Source: Arcanobacterium buesumense (lineage in GTDB: Bacteria; Actinomycetota; Actinomycetes; Actinomycetales; Actinomycetaceae). From it: a DNA stretch of 64,000 nt. Shown here in pieces: positions 34,983-42,331 of the stretch (its first letter is position 1; the number at the start of each line of letters is the position of its first letter). The position numbers were made by a program, and so were the translations under genes. Location of the stretch: contig NZ_CP050804.1 in assembly GCF_012563545.1 (NCBI RefSeq), positions 1,674,001 through 1,738,000 on the forward strand. Direction: 5' to 3'. The notes beneath the pieces were generated by a model, which saw only the letters and a program-made list of their open reading frames with translations, was not told where the DNA came from and ran no database searches.

Positions 34983-36878
34983 ATGAGATATAAAAAAACA
35001 ATCACATCATCACTACTAGCTGGCACGCTGGTTTTCGGGTTTAGCGCGCCGGCCTTTGCAGCAGAAAACTTTGAGGTTGGGTTTGATACAACCCTTGCCG
35101 AGCTTAAAGCCGCCGTCAATGATCCAGCTACTCAATCAGTCACTTTTACGGCTGACAATTCTTTTAACGGCGGGCTGGTTATCGCTCATCCGATGACCTT
35201 TACCATTAACGACGGCGTGAACGTCACCTTCGATGGCTCTTACGTAGCGGATAAAACTGGACTGGATGTTAAGTCGGAGTTTACGTTTATCAATAACGGC
35301 AATGTAACGATTGAAAATTTTGCTGGTTATGGCATGAAAATCAATCAAAAAACAGCTAACCAATCAGTAATTTTACGTGGCGATGGAGAAACCGGAAGCT
35401 CCTTAAGCATCTCCACCACTGGCGGTTACGGTATTGATGGGCAATTTATTAAAGGCCCATTTACTGTCAGCGATACAACACTCAATGTCACACCTGGTCC
35501 AGACACTAAAGAAGGTCCTATCATTTTCTCCAAAAATGGTGGTAAAGATTTAGATACACCAGTAGTTTTTAATAATTCTACGGTCACTATTGATCATGCC
35601 AGCAAGACTTCAGTGTGGCCGACAGCTTTCTATTCAGAAAGACCTGTGACATTCCGTAATTCGACGCTGAACTCCAAAACGTCTCGTCGATATAACCTAT
35701 CGTTTACCAGTGGAGAACCAGTACTTTTTGATAACTCCATAGTTGATCTAGTAACTCCTGCAGATGCGAAAACTGAAGGTTCTTGGATTTTCAAAAAGCC
35801 TTTTACTTCAATTAATACTGGTAGAAATACTACTGTTACTATCGAGGATTCAAAGATCACGAGTAACATTTCGGCTACTGCAGGCGAGCACCAGGCTTTC
35901 CAATTCCAGGATGCAACCTACAACATTATTAGCAGTACAGTGATTGGTGATTCACTGGGTGTTGATCTTAAGCAAACCGAGGGTTCAAACCTTAACATTT
36001 CGGGCGATTCAAAGGTAGACATCCCTGGTACTGCTAATATGCCTGGTGGTATTTCCACTGTTATTGACGGCGGCACTGTTGTTCTTCCGCAAAATGCAAC
36101 CGCAAAAAACACCCAGGGACAAGACTTATACGAGTTCATCTCCGATGGCGCATCCAACAAAGTCCTCATTAACTGCACAAATATGGCCTACAACTACCCA
36201 GTGAGCAATATTTCAAACGATGTACTCAAGCATGTTTGGGCACCAGCGGTAAACGTCGACTACTACGTCAAAGAAACTGATACTGAGCCCGATGATACTC
36301 GCAAGCTTATTGCAGGAACCAACGTCGACGAAGATCTCAACGGTGTTGACTTCTTTACCGCCCCTGAGGTTCCAAAAGGTTTTACCGGCAAGTTCGTCAT
36401 CTTCGATCCAGCTCCAGAAAGTGAATTTACTTCCGCAAGTAAGGTCTGCAAAAACACCAAGGTGACTTTCCGAATCAACCAAACCCCACTCGTTCCGATT
36501 CCAGACGTTGAGACCACTGACCTGGAAGTCTTCGTTGGCGACACAGTCAAACCAACCGACGGCCTTGTTGACCTCCCAGAAGGCGCAACCATCGAGATCA
36601 TCACCCCAGCCGACACAACCACCGCCGGCAAGACCACTCAAACAGTGAAGATCACCTTCGAAAACGGGTCATCCATCACCAAAGTCATCAACATCAAAGT
36701 CGTCGAACACCTCACCCCACTGGTTCCGGCTGAGCCTAAAGTTCAGCCACCAATGCCTGAGAAACCAGGCCTAGCAAAGACCGGTGTTTCTGGTGGAATC
36801 GCTGGCTTGTTCGCTGGCCTGCTTCTGATCGCGGGCACCGGCGTAACCTTCTTCGCCAACCGGCGCAAGAATACCTAA
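34983..36878 (+). CDS. LPXTG-like (LAKTG) cell-wall-anchored surface protein with Rib-like domain
   Basis: Sortase-anchored exported protein of 631 residues. A signal peptide ends near APAFAAENF. Residues about 30-400 are rich in Asn, Thr, Ser and Val with repeated short beta-type segments (NNSTVTID, FNNGNVTIENF-like), suggesting a parallel beta-helix. A Rib/alpha-like domain follows near 505-570 (EVFVGDTVKPTDGLVDLPEG, with PADTTTAGKTTQTVKITF). The C terminus has LAKTG at 597-601, a hydrophobic helix and RRK. Codon use looks AT-richer than its neighbours. An adhesin role is inferred. No sortase gene is adjacent. Confidence 0.88.
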   Translation: MRYKKTITSSLLAGTLVFGFSAPAFAAENFEVGFDTTLAELKAAVNDPATQSVTFTADNSFNGGLVIAHPMTFTINDGVNVTFDGSYVADKTGLDVKSEFTFINNGNVTIENFAGYGMKINQKTANQSVILRGDGETGSSLSISTTGGYGIDGQFIKGPFTVSDTTLNVTPGPDTKEGPIIFSKNGGKDLDTPVVFNNSTVTIDHASKTSVWPTAFYSERPVTFRNSTLNSKTSRRYNLSFTSGEPVLFDNSIVDLVTPADAKTEGSWIFKKPFTSINTGRNTTVTIEDSKITSNISATAGEHQAFQFQDATYNIISSTVIGDSLGVDLKQTEGSNLNISGDSKVDIPGTANMPGGISTVIDGGTVVLPQNATAKNTQGQDLYEFISDGASNKVLINCTNMAYNYPVSNISNDVLKHVWAPAVNVDYYVKETDTEPDDTRKLIAGTNVDEDLNGVDFFTAPEVPKGFTGKFVIFDPAPESEFTSASKVCKNTKVTFRINQTPLVPIPDVETTDLEVFVGDTVKPTDGLVDLPEGATIEIITPADTTTAGKTTQTVKITFENGSSITKVINIKVVEHLTPLVPAEPKVQPPMPEKPGLAKTGVSGGIAGLFAGLLLIAGTGVTFFANRRKNT

Positions 36879-36917
36879 GAAACCACGTGCTATATCCCAA
36901 TAGCACAATCTAAGTAC

Positions 36918-36952
36918 GTGTGCGTCCAGCGGATTTTCCGTTGGACGCACAC
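36918..36952 (+). terminator. Terminator after the surface protein gene
   Basis: GTGTGCGTCCAGCGGA pairs with TCCGTTGGACGCACAC over 16 bases with one G-U pair and a three-base loop. It lies 40 bases past the stop. Confidence 0.75.
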
Positions 36953-37001
36953 TATTTCACCAGCCACTCGATACTGACAAGACATCGTAGACTTATCCAC
37001 G

Positions 37002-37023
37002 GTAGGGTTATTCAATAACCTAC
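37002..37023. repeat. Inverted repeat upstream of the DUF2314-like gene
   Basis: GTAGG(G)TTATT and AATAACCTAC flank a single C, an imperfect palindrome of 22 bases 28 bases before the start. It is a candidate operator. Confidence 0.4.
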
Positions 37024-37051
37024 GTGTGCTACACAAACTTAAGGAGCAATC

Positions 37052-37432
37052 GTGACTGTCACTGGAACAACTCAGGAATGGGAATTGTGGGACGCTCAAG
37101 AACTTGCATCGTTGCTTGAAGGATTGACCATCCCTTCGCCTGCAGAGCGTGCCGAGATCCAACCCGGCGACATCGTCAAACTAGTATTCGGTCTAGTCAA
37201 TCCAGAAGGTGAAGTTACTGCCGAACGTATGTGGGTTATTGTTGATACCGTTGACACTGCAGGTTTTGTCGGCACATTAGATACTGATCCAGAATATATT
37301 GCTTCGCTAGAAGCCGGCGATGAGATCCGCTTTACTGCCAATCATATTATCGAAATTTTCGATGAAGAAGCCTACCAAGCTGGTAATGGTGGTTGCGGCG
37401 GAAATTGCAACTGCAGTTGCGGGAAAGAATAA
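37052..37432 (+). CDS. DUF2314-like protein with cysteine-rich tail
   Basis: Conserved-looking cytoplasmic protein of 126 residues with no signal or membrane segment. The middle (GDIVKLVFGL, ERMWVIVDTV, FVGTLDTDPEYIASLEAGDE, IRFTANHIIEIF) resembles DUF2314/Imm33-type beta folds, a tentative match. The C terminus GGCGGNCNCSCGKE packs four Cys into about ten residues and could bind a metal or cofactor. AAGGAG precedes the GTG start. Function is unknown. Confidence 0.7.
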   Translation: MTVTGTTQEWELWDAQELASLLEGLTIPSPAERAEIQPGDIVKLVFGLVNPEGEVTAERMWVIVDTVDTAGFVGTLDTDPEYIASLEAGDEIRFTANHIIEIFDEEAYQAGNGGCGGNCNCSCGKE

Positions 37433-37450
37433 CAAAAGAATAACAAACGA

Positions 37451-37900
37451 TTACTTCATCATTACCCGGTACACAGCCGCAGCGGTTTGTGCCGGGTATT
37501 GTGTATCTTCTGGTTTAATCTGCACAACACTCGATTCGTCATCACTGCGATGATTCGATTTAGCCAGGGTTGCGATGTATGGCGTTTTACGAAGTGACAA
37601 CCGTTGCGCTAACGGAAGAGTATAACGCGGTTGAATAGCAATGATACGTTGGACTCGCTCAGCGAATCGCTGCCGATACTCTTGCGCGGCAATCACACTA
37701 AGCCCCTCAGTGACAAGCACAATCGGCTCATCGGAGACTTCACGGGCATCATGTTCAATACGCTGACAGACCATCGTTATGTCCGTACAGTCATTTAATT
37801 GAGGTGCCGCAACAGCCCACGCTGGCGGTAAGTGATCAGCGATATCTTGCCAGCCAAAGGGAGATTTCCCTGGCGCATGCAGAAAAACTACAGTTGTCAC
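37451..37900 (-). CDS. Small alpha/beta-hydrolase-like protein
   Basis: 149-residue protein starting with FLHAPGKSPFGWQDIADHL, like the first strand and loop of alpha/beta hydrolases. The expected nucleophile elbow reads VTEGLSVIAA, with a Ser but without the second Gly of GxSxG, and no clear Asp/His pair. It may be inactive or have changed function. It begins with GTG two bases after the glpR stop and is probably the last gene of the glp operon. A hairpin overlaps its last codons (37463-37498). Confidence 0.6.
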   Translation of the reverse strand: MTTVVFLHAPGKSPFGWQDIADHLPPAWAVAAPQLNDCTDITMVCQRIEHDAREVSDEPIVLVTEGLSVIAAQEYRQRFAERVQRIIAIQPRYTLPLAQRLSLRKTPYIATLAKSNHRSDDESSVVQIKPEDTQYPAQTAAAVYRVMMK

Positions 37901-37902
37901 GT

Positions 37903-38832
37903 TCAGGCTCGCCGGCGGGAAAGCAACGCATCCAATGTGGAACCGCCACCCAAAACGTCTTGCCGTAGTTCTTCTTGGCCAGTCATTTCTGGGGCTGGGT
38001 TAGCTTGCGGCATCGTTTCATCACCCAGACGCTCGTAGAGCTTTGTGGGACGGAACGGTACCTCGCCTTCAGCATGTTCAGTTGGCACAAGTGGGGCAAC
38101 CGACTTGAGCGTGTAGCTAGGTGCTGGCGAAACAGCAAAGGCAGCGGCACGCGCATCAAGCTCTTGACGAGTCATCTTCCGGACCACTGGAGTTGCCGGC
38201 TGAGCAGGCTCAGCAAGGACCTTCTCTTCAGTTTTTTCTACTGAAATATCAGGGATACGGGTCTCAATAACTGGTTCGCTATTTACTACAAGTGCCCGTG
38301 CTCGTGGCGCAACTTTTCCGTGCAAAATCTTATTCGCATTAGCGATACGTTTGGTATCGACGTCGTCAGCTTTCACCATTTCGTTGACAACATAGCCAAA
38401 TGTCGCAATGTATGCTCCAGTCAGCACGGTAGTACCAATGGCGATTGCCGACGACATACTTGCGAACGCCACAACACCCCATGCAATAAAAGTCAAAAGA
38501 GCTAATACTGCACCGATCATAATACCGCGCTTTTGGTTCGCTCGGCGAGTAGCCATTCGAGCTCGCGCGCGGGACCGTTCGCGAGCTGCATTACGCATAT
38601 TGTCGCTCGTTATCATTGGTGTCATGGTTCGCTCCGTTAAAAAAATTTTTCCGTGGGTTCTGACTGTTTTGGCTGGGGTGTGGGTACAGTCAGTGATAAG
38701 CCGTAAATCTTCTGCAAATCGTTCATCTATTGGCGTGTCTCCAAGCACTTGCCGGTTACGCAACGCTTGAGGCACAAGATAGATGAGCAGAAAGATTACG
38801 GCAATCGCTACACCAAAGCCTCCGAAACCCAT
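37903..38832 (-). CDS. glpR: GlpR/SepX-like membrane protein of the division apparatus
   Basis: Actinobacterial membrane protein of 309 residues. One N-terminal helix (about 3-22, ending YLVPQALRNRQ) is followed by a cytoplasmic stretch with a basic Arg/Ala-rich segment. Two adjacent helices lie near 104-125 and 129-149, then a disordered Pro/Glu-rich C-terminal half. Topology and its place directly after a MoeA/gephyrin-like gene match the Glp receptor GlpR of corynebacteria and SepX of Streptomyces, which act in septum formation. I chose the ATG at 38832 so that the first helix is N-terminal; an ATG at 38913 would add 27 residues. Confidence 0.75.
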   Translation of the reverse strand: MGFGGFGVAIAVIFLLIYLVPQALRNRQVLGDTPIDERFAEDLRLITDCTHTPAKTVRTHGKIFLTERTMTPMITSDNMRNAARERSRARARMATRRANQKRGIMIGAVLALLTFIAWGVVAFASMSSAIAIGTTVLTGAYIATFGYVVNEMVKADDVDTKRIANANKILHGKVAPRARALVVNSEPVIETRIPDISVEKTEEKVLAEPAQPATPVVRKMTRQELDARAAAFAVSPAPSYTLKSVAPLVPTEHAEGEVPFRPTKLYERLGDETMPQANPAPEMTGQEELRQDVLGGGSTLDALLSRRRA

Positions 38833-38936
38833 GTCTCCACGGTAGTAAAACCCCAGTATAAAGCGGATATTTACCGATGGTGTGTTGCCTAAAAGTGCCG
38901 GAAAATCCGGCATCAGTCACACGAGTATCAGGTTTG

Positions 38937-40148
38937 TTAGCGATCCAACACTTCACACACGAGTTCGTCCCCCACCGACACCTGTGTTTTGTCTTCTGAC
39001 ACAATCGCCAAACAGTTAGCAGCTGATAGCGCAGTGAGTAACGGACGACGAGGATCACCAGTCGGTTCAAGCTGATAACCATCACGAGGATTACCCAAAA
39101 CACGCGCACGCACAAATTCACGCTGTCCGGCCGGCGATTCCCATCCACGAATAACTCGAGCTTTAATAGTTTGCCGATGAATATGCGAATGACCTGCCAT
39201 TTTACGTAATGATGGACGAATAAATACCTCAAAGTTAGTTAATGCAGAAACTGGGTTACCTGGCAAACAGTAGACCACCGTCGTCCCAATTCGCCCAACT
39301 CCTAGTTGACGCCCGGGTGACATCGCTACGTTATCGAAACGCACATCACCTAACTGATGCATAACATCTTTAACCGTATCGCCACCACCATAGGATAATC
39401 CGCCCGTTGTAATAATAATATCCGCGCGTACCAACTGGTCTTCAATCATGTCACGCAGTTCGCGCGCATCATCAGATACTGCCCCCACCCGAAAAACATC
39501 ACCACCGGCATCTGTCACTGCGGAAGCTAAAGCATGTGAATTAGCATCAAAAACGCGTCCATGCCGAGCATTCGTTCCAGGTTCTTGCAACTCATCGCCA
39601 ACCGACATAATAACTACACGCGGACGAGGATGTACCATAACGCGCGAATGACCTGCAGAAGCTAACATGGCGACTTGACGTGAACCGATACGTACACCAG
39701 CTTTTAAGATGATGGATCCAGCACTGAGATCTTCCGCACGGGAACGAATATTGGCACCAGCTTGCACGCTTGCCCGGATTGTTACTTCCGCTCGGCCTTG
39801 ATCGGTTAGTTCAATTGGGACAACCGCATCTGCACCATAAGGCATTGGTGCCCCCGAGGAAATCCGAATACAAGCACCATCAACAATGCTTTGCGCATCT
39901 GTTGTGTCTGCGCGAATTTCACTAATCACTGGAAGAGTGACTGGATCTGTTGTACTGGCGCCAAAAACGTCAACTGCACGTACCGCATAGCCGTCGCGTC
40001 CTGCTAAATCTGCAGCTGGTAAATCAACGAGAGAGCGAACATTATCAGCTAAAATTGTTCCTACAGAATCGTGAAGCGTCACGGTAAACGCCGGTAGTGG
40101 CGCAGCAATCGCTAAGCAATCTGCAAGATGATCTGCAACAGACTTCAT
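38937..40148 (-). CDS. glp: Gephyrin-like molybdotransferase Glp (MoeA fold)
   Basis: MoeA-type protein of 403 residues. Motifs are DLAGRDGYAVRAVD (MoeA DGYA), RISSGAPMPYGADAVVPIE, IITTGGLSYGGGDTVKDV and VYCLPGNPVSALTNFEVF. In corynebacteria the protein in this operon position (Glp) couples FtsZ to the membrane receptor GlpR in cell division, apart from any molybdenum cofactor role. GlpR follows immediately. No other molybdenum genes are visible in this window. GGAAAG precedes the ATG. Confidence 0.88.
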   Translation of the reverse strand: MKSVADHLADCLAIAAPLPAFTVTLHDSVGTILADNVRSLVDLPAADLAGRDGYAVRAVDVFGASTTDPVTLPVISEIRADTTDAQSIVDGACIRISSGAPMPYGADAVVPIELTDQGRAEVTIRASVQAGANIRSRAEDLSAGSIILKAGVRIGSRQVAMLASAGHSRVMVHPRPRVVIMSVGDELQEPGTNARHGRVFDANSHALASAVTDAGGDVFRVGAVSDDARELRDMIEDQLVRADIIITTGGLSYGGGDTVKDVMHQLGDVRFDNVAMSPGRQLGVGRIGTTVVYCLPGNPVSALTNFEVFIRPSLRKMAGHSHIHRQTIKARVIRGWESPAGQREFVRARVLGNPRDGYQLEPTGDPRRPLLTALSAANCLAIVSEDKTQVSVGDELVCEVLDR

Positions 40149-40239
40149 TTTCTTTCCTTCGCGCTAGGGTTGCATCTAGTTTATCCGCTTCTCGCTGAAG
40201 GATGCGCACAAACGCGATGTTTCGTGAAAGAATGGAGAT

Positions 40240-40857
40240 ATGAACTCAGAGTTGAGACTCCCTGATACATCCGGCATGGAAATTGAAGAAGCTAAGCAGG
40301 CTATCCGTGCCGCTATTCGAGATAGGCGCAAAGCTAAGGCTCATGTTTTTTCTGATGAATGGGTGGAGCCGGCATTGGAATTTACGTATGGTCTAAAAAC
40401 TGTAGCCTGCTATGTGTCATTAGATTCCGAACCGCCCACTAGTCTCTTACTCGACGCTTTGGCTGATAGTGGAAAAACCGTTTTCTTACCAAAGTTAGGT
40501 CCGGGTTTAACCCGTGCTTGGGGTGAGTATCGGGGACGTGAGGACCTCGCTCAACTTGCACCAGGACGGCCGCCCGAGCCATCGGGAGGTGCGTTGACGA
40601 ATGATATTCTGCGCAGTGTGGATGCGATGATTATTCCTGGTTTAGCGTTATCTTATGCCGGTCAACGAATGGGACAAGGTGGCGGTTGGTACGATCGCGC
40701 GTTGAAAACTTCAGGGGTTACACATCGTGTTGCCCAAATGATTTTTCCGTGGGAGTTCGTCAATGTCGATCTGCCGCAAGATGAGATGGACATGTTGGTT
40801 CCGTATGCGTTGCTTCCAGATGGTTTAGTTGCCACTAGAGCAGCTGAGAATTTGTGA
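40240..40857 (+). CDS. 5-formyltetrahydrofolate cyclo-ligase
   Basis: Converts 5-formyl-THF to 5,10-methenyl-THF with ATP. The 205-residue protein has the N-terminal basic helix AIRDRRKA, the family motifs VACYVSLDSEPPTSLLLDAL and FLPKLG, and the nucleotide loop GQRMGQGGGWYDRAL. It is divergent from glp, the order known in other actinobacteria. The start is the first ATG, with GGAG very close; an ATG 36 bases later (MEIEEAKQ) is possible. Confidence 0.93.
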   Translation: MNSELRLPDTSGMEIEEAKQAIRAAIRDRRKAKAHVFSDEWVEPALEFTYGLKTVACYVSLDSEPPTSLLLDALADSGKTVFLPKLGPGLTRAWGEYRGREDLAQLAPGRPPEPSGGALTNDILRSVDAMIIPGLALSYAGQRMGQGGGWYDRALKTSGVTHRVAQMIFPWEFVNVDLPQDEMDMLVPYALLPDGLVATRAAENL

Positions 40858-40951
40858 GCAACATTTTTCCACAATAGCGAAATAGTTTATCGTTATCCAC
40901 CACTTTTTCTTACGACGACGATACCCGCGATATTCTTGAGAAACTTAACGT

Positions 40952-41605
40952 ATGTCTCCATCTATTTATCGCACTCGACGTATCCGTGCCGCATTATGGC
41001 GGTGGCGATGGGTTGGATTTTTCGTCTTCATCTGCGTCATCGTTCAACAATGTTTAGCTGTTATTCAAGCTGGACAATCCGCTCCTAATCTCATTGTCAC
41101 AGCCAGCCATGATTTACCTGCCGGGTATCAGATACGTGCCGAAGATCTGGCTTTGGCGACAAGTCATGATCTGTTGCCGGGAATGACTACTGATATGGAT
41201 GATATCGTTGATCACCATTTACTCACGCCAGTTAGCGCAGGCGAACCTCTTGGGCCAAATCGTCTACTGTCACCTTCAACAATTGAACAGGCCATCCCTG
41301 GCTATGTCATTGCCCCAGTCTCACTTGCCGATACTGGCGGACTGGAGATGATACATGCCGGTAGCTATATCGATCTATTTGCCCCAGGTCAAGGTTCTAT
41401 GGATGGCTCTCGCGCCCCAGCCGAATTAGTTGCCCAGCACGTACGCGTTGCCGGAGTTGCGCAAAGCACTGGCGAAAAGAGTTTTTTACGTGATGTTCCT
41501 GACATACGAAATTTCTTCGTGGAAATTCCAGATTCAACTATTAGGGTTGTGCTTGGCCACGAAGTCCAAAATCCACTTATCGCGGTTTTATCTGGGGCTT
41601 CATAA
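40952..41605 (+). CDS. SAF-domain protein (CpaB/FlgA-like)
   Basis: Membrane-anchored exported protein of 217 residues. A single helix near residues 15-40 follows a basic N terminus. A SAF domain follows (ASHDLPAGYQIRAEDLALA and VSAGEPLGPNRLL). Relatives include CpaB/RcpC of pilus systems, but no pilus genes are visible here. Many actinobacteria have a SAF-domain gene just before mscL, as here. Confidence 0.83.
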   Translation: MSPSIYRTRRIRAALWRWRWVGFFVFICVIVQQCLAVIQAGQSAPNLIVTASHDLPAGYQIRAEDLALATSHDLLPGMTTDMDDIVDHHLLTPVSAGEPLGPNRLLSPSTIEQAIPGYVIAPVSLADTGGLEMIHAGSYIDLFAPGQGSMDGSRAPAELVAQHVRVAGVAQSTGEKSFLRDVPDIRNFFVEIPDSTIRVVLGHEVQNPLIAVLSGAS

Positions 41606-41657
41606 AATTGTCGCACTTAGGTCATCATCGCGACGCTCACATATAGAAAGATGATTC

Positions 41658-42035
41658 ATGCTTAAAGGTTTTAAAGATTTTATCAACAAAGGAAACGTCA
41701 TCGATCTTGCCGTTGCCGTTGTTATTGGCGCAGCTTTTGCCCCAGTCATTTCATCGTTGACCGAAAAAATTCTCATGCCGCTTATCTCTGCGATCTTCGG
41801 CGAACCAAAATTCGATAATTTGGGTGAATTCCACATCGGTTCTACTGCAATTCAGCCAGGATTCTTCATCACGGCAGTAGTAAACTTCCTCATTGTCTCT
41901 GCTGTTTTATACTTTTTCGTCGTCGTTCCAATGAACGCATTTGCTAAGCGAAAGAAGGAAGAAGAGGCTCCTAAGCCGGTACCTGCCGATGTTGAACTTC
42001 TCACCGAAATCCGCGATCTTTTAGCTCAGCGTTAA
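41658..42035 (+). CDS. mscL: Large-conductance mechanosensitive channel
   Basis: Emergency osmotic release channel, homopentameric in the inner membrane. The 125-residue protein has the N-terminal amphipathic segment MLKGFKDFINKGNVIDLAV, first helix AVVIGAAFAPVISSL, second helix TAVVNFLIVSAVLYFFVVV and a basic cytoplasmic tail with a C-terminal helix. It is followed by a strong terminator. Confidence 0.96.
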   Translation: MLKGFKDFINKGNVIDLAVAVVIGAAFAPVISSLTEKILMPLISAIFGEPKFDNLGEFHIGSTAIQPGFFITAVVNFLIVSAVLYFFVVVPMNAFAKRKKEEEAPKPVPADVELLTEIRDLLAQR

Positions 42036-42048
42036 GAATTCTCATCGC

Positions 42049-42088
42049 AATAGTGCGGGGTGAAGCCACTGCTTCACCCCGCACTATT
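42049..42088 (+). terminator. Terminator after mscL
   Basis: An 18-base perfect stem (AATAGTGCGGGGTGAAGC with its complement) and a four-base loop CACT, followed by TTTATATC. It lies 14 bases past the mscL stop. Confidence 0.9.
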
Positions 42089-42106
42089 TTATATCTTTGC
42101 ACTATT

Positions 42107-42331
42107 TTATAGCTTGCCAAAATGCGGTGGCAGATTATCCAATAATTCACGCTCATGCGGATCTAACGCAGGCGGTTTCTTCGCCGTCGGCATCACCGGA
42201 CGCGACAAAACAGGACCCGCATCCCAAGCGTGCAGCGCTTGCTCAGGTTCCGTAAACTCACCAGCAGCCAACCGCTGGGCATCAACCCGCGACAGCCGCA
42301 CAACACGGCGTCCTCGCTTATTGTTCGTCAC
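42107..42331 (-). CDS. Small basic protein coupled to the helicase-like gene
   Basis: 74-residue protein beginning VTNNKRGRRVVRLSRV and ending PHERELLDNLPPHFGKL. The GTG at 42331 has GGGAG six bases upstream and overlaps the end of the large upstream gene by 14 bases, so translation is probably coupled. I do not recognise a family. The basic N terminus and the coupling suggest a partner or accessory of the large protein. Confidence 0.7.
   Translation of the reverse strand: MTNNKRGRRVVRLSRVDAQRLAAGEFTEPEQALHAWDAGPVLSRPVMPTAKKPPALDPHERELLDNLPPHFGKL

Noticed and set aside
38937-40148. Assignment as a pure molybdenum-cofactor MoeA
   Set aside because: The operon partner is a GlpR/SepX-like protein and no other molybdenum genes are visible. 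The division protein Glp fits better.
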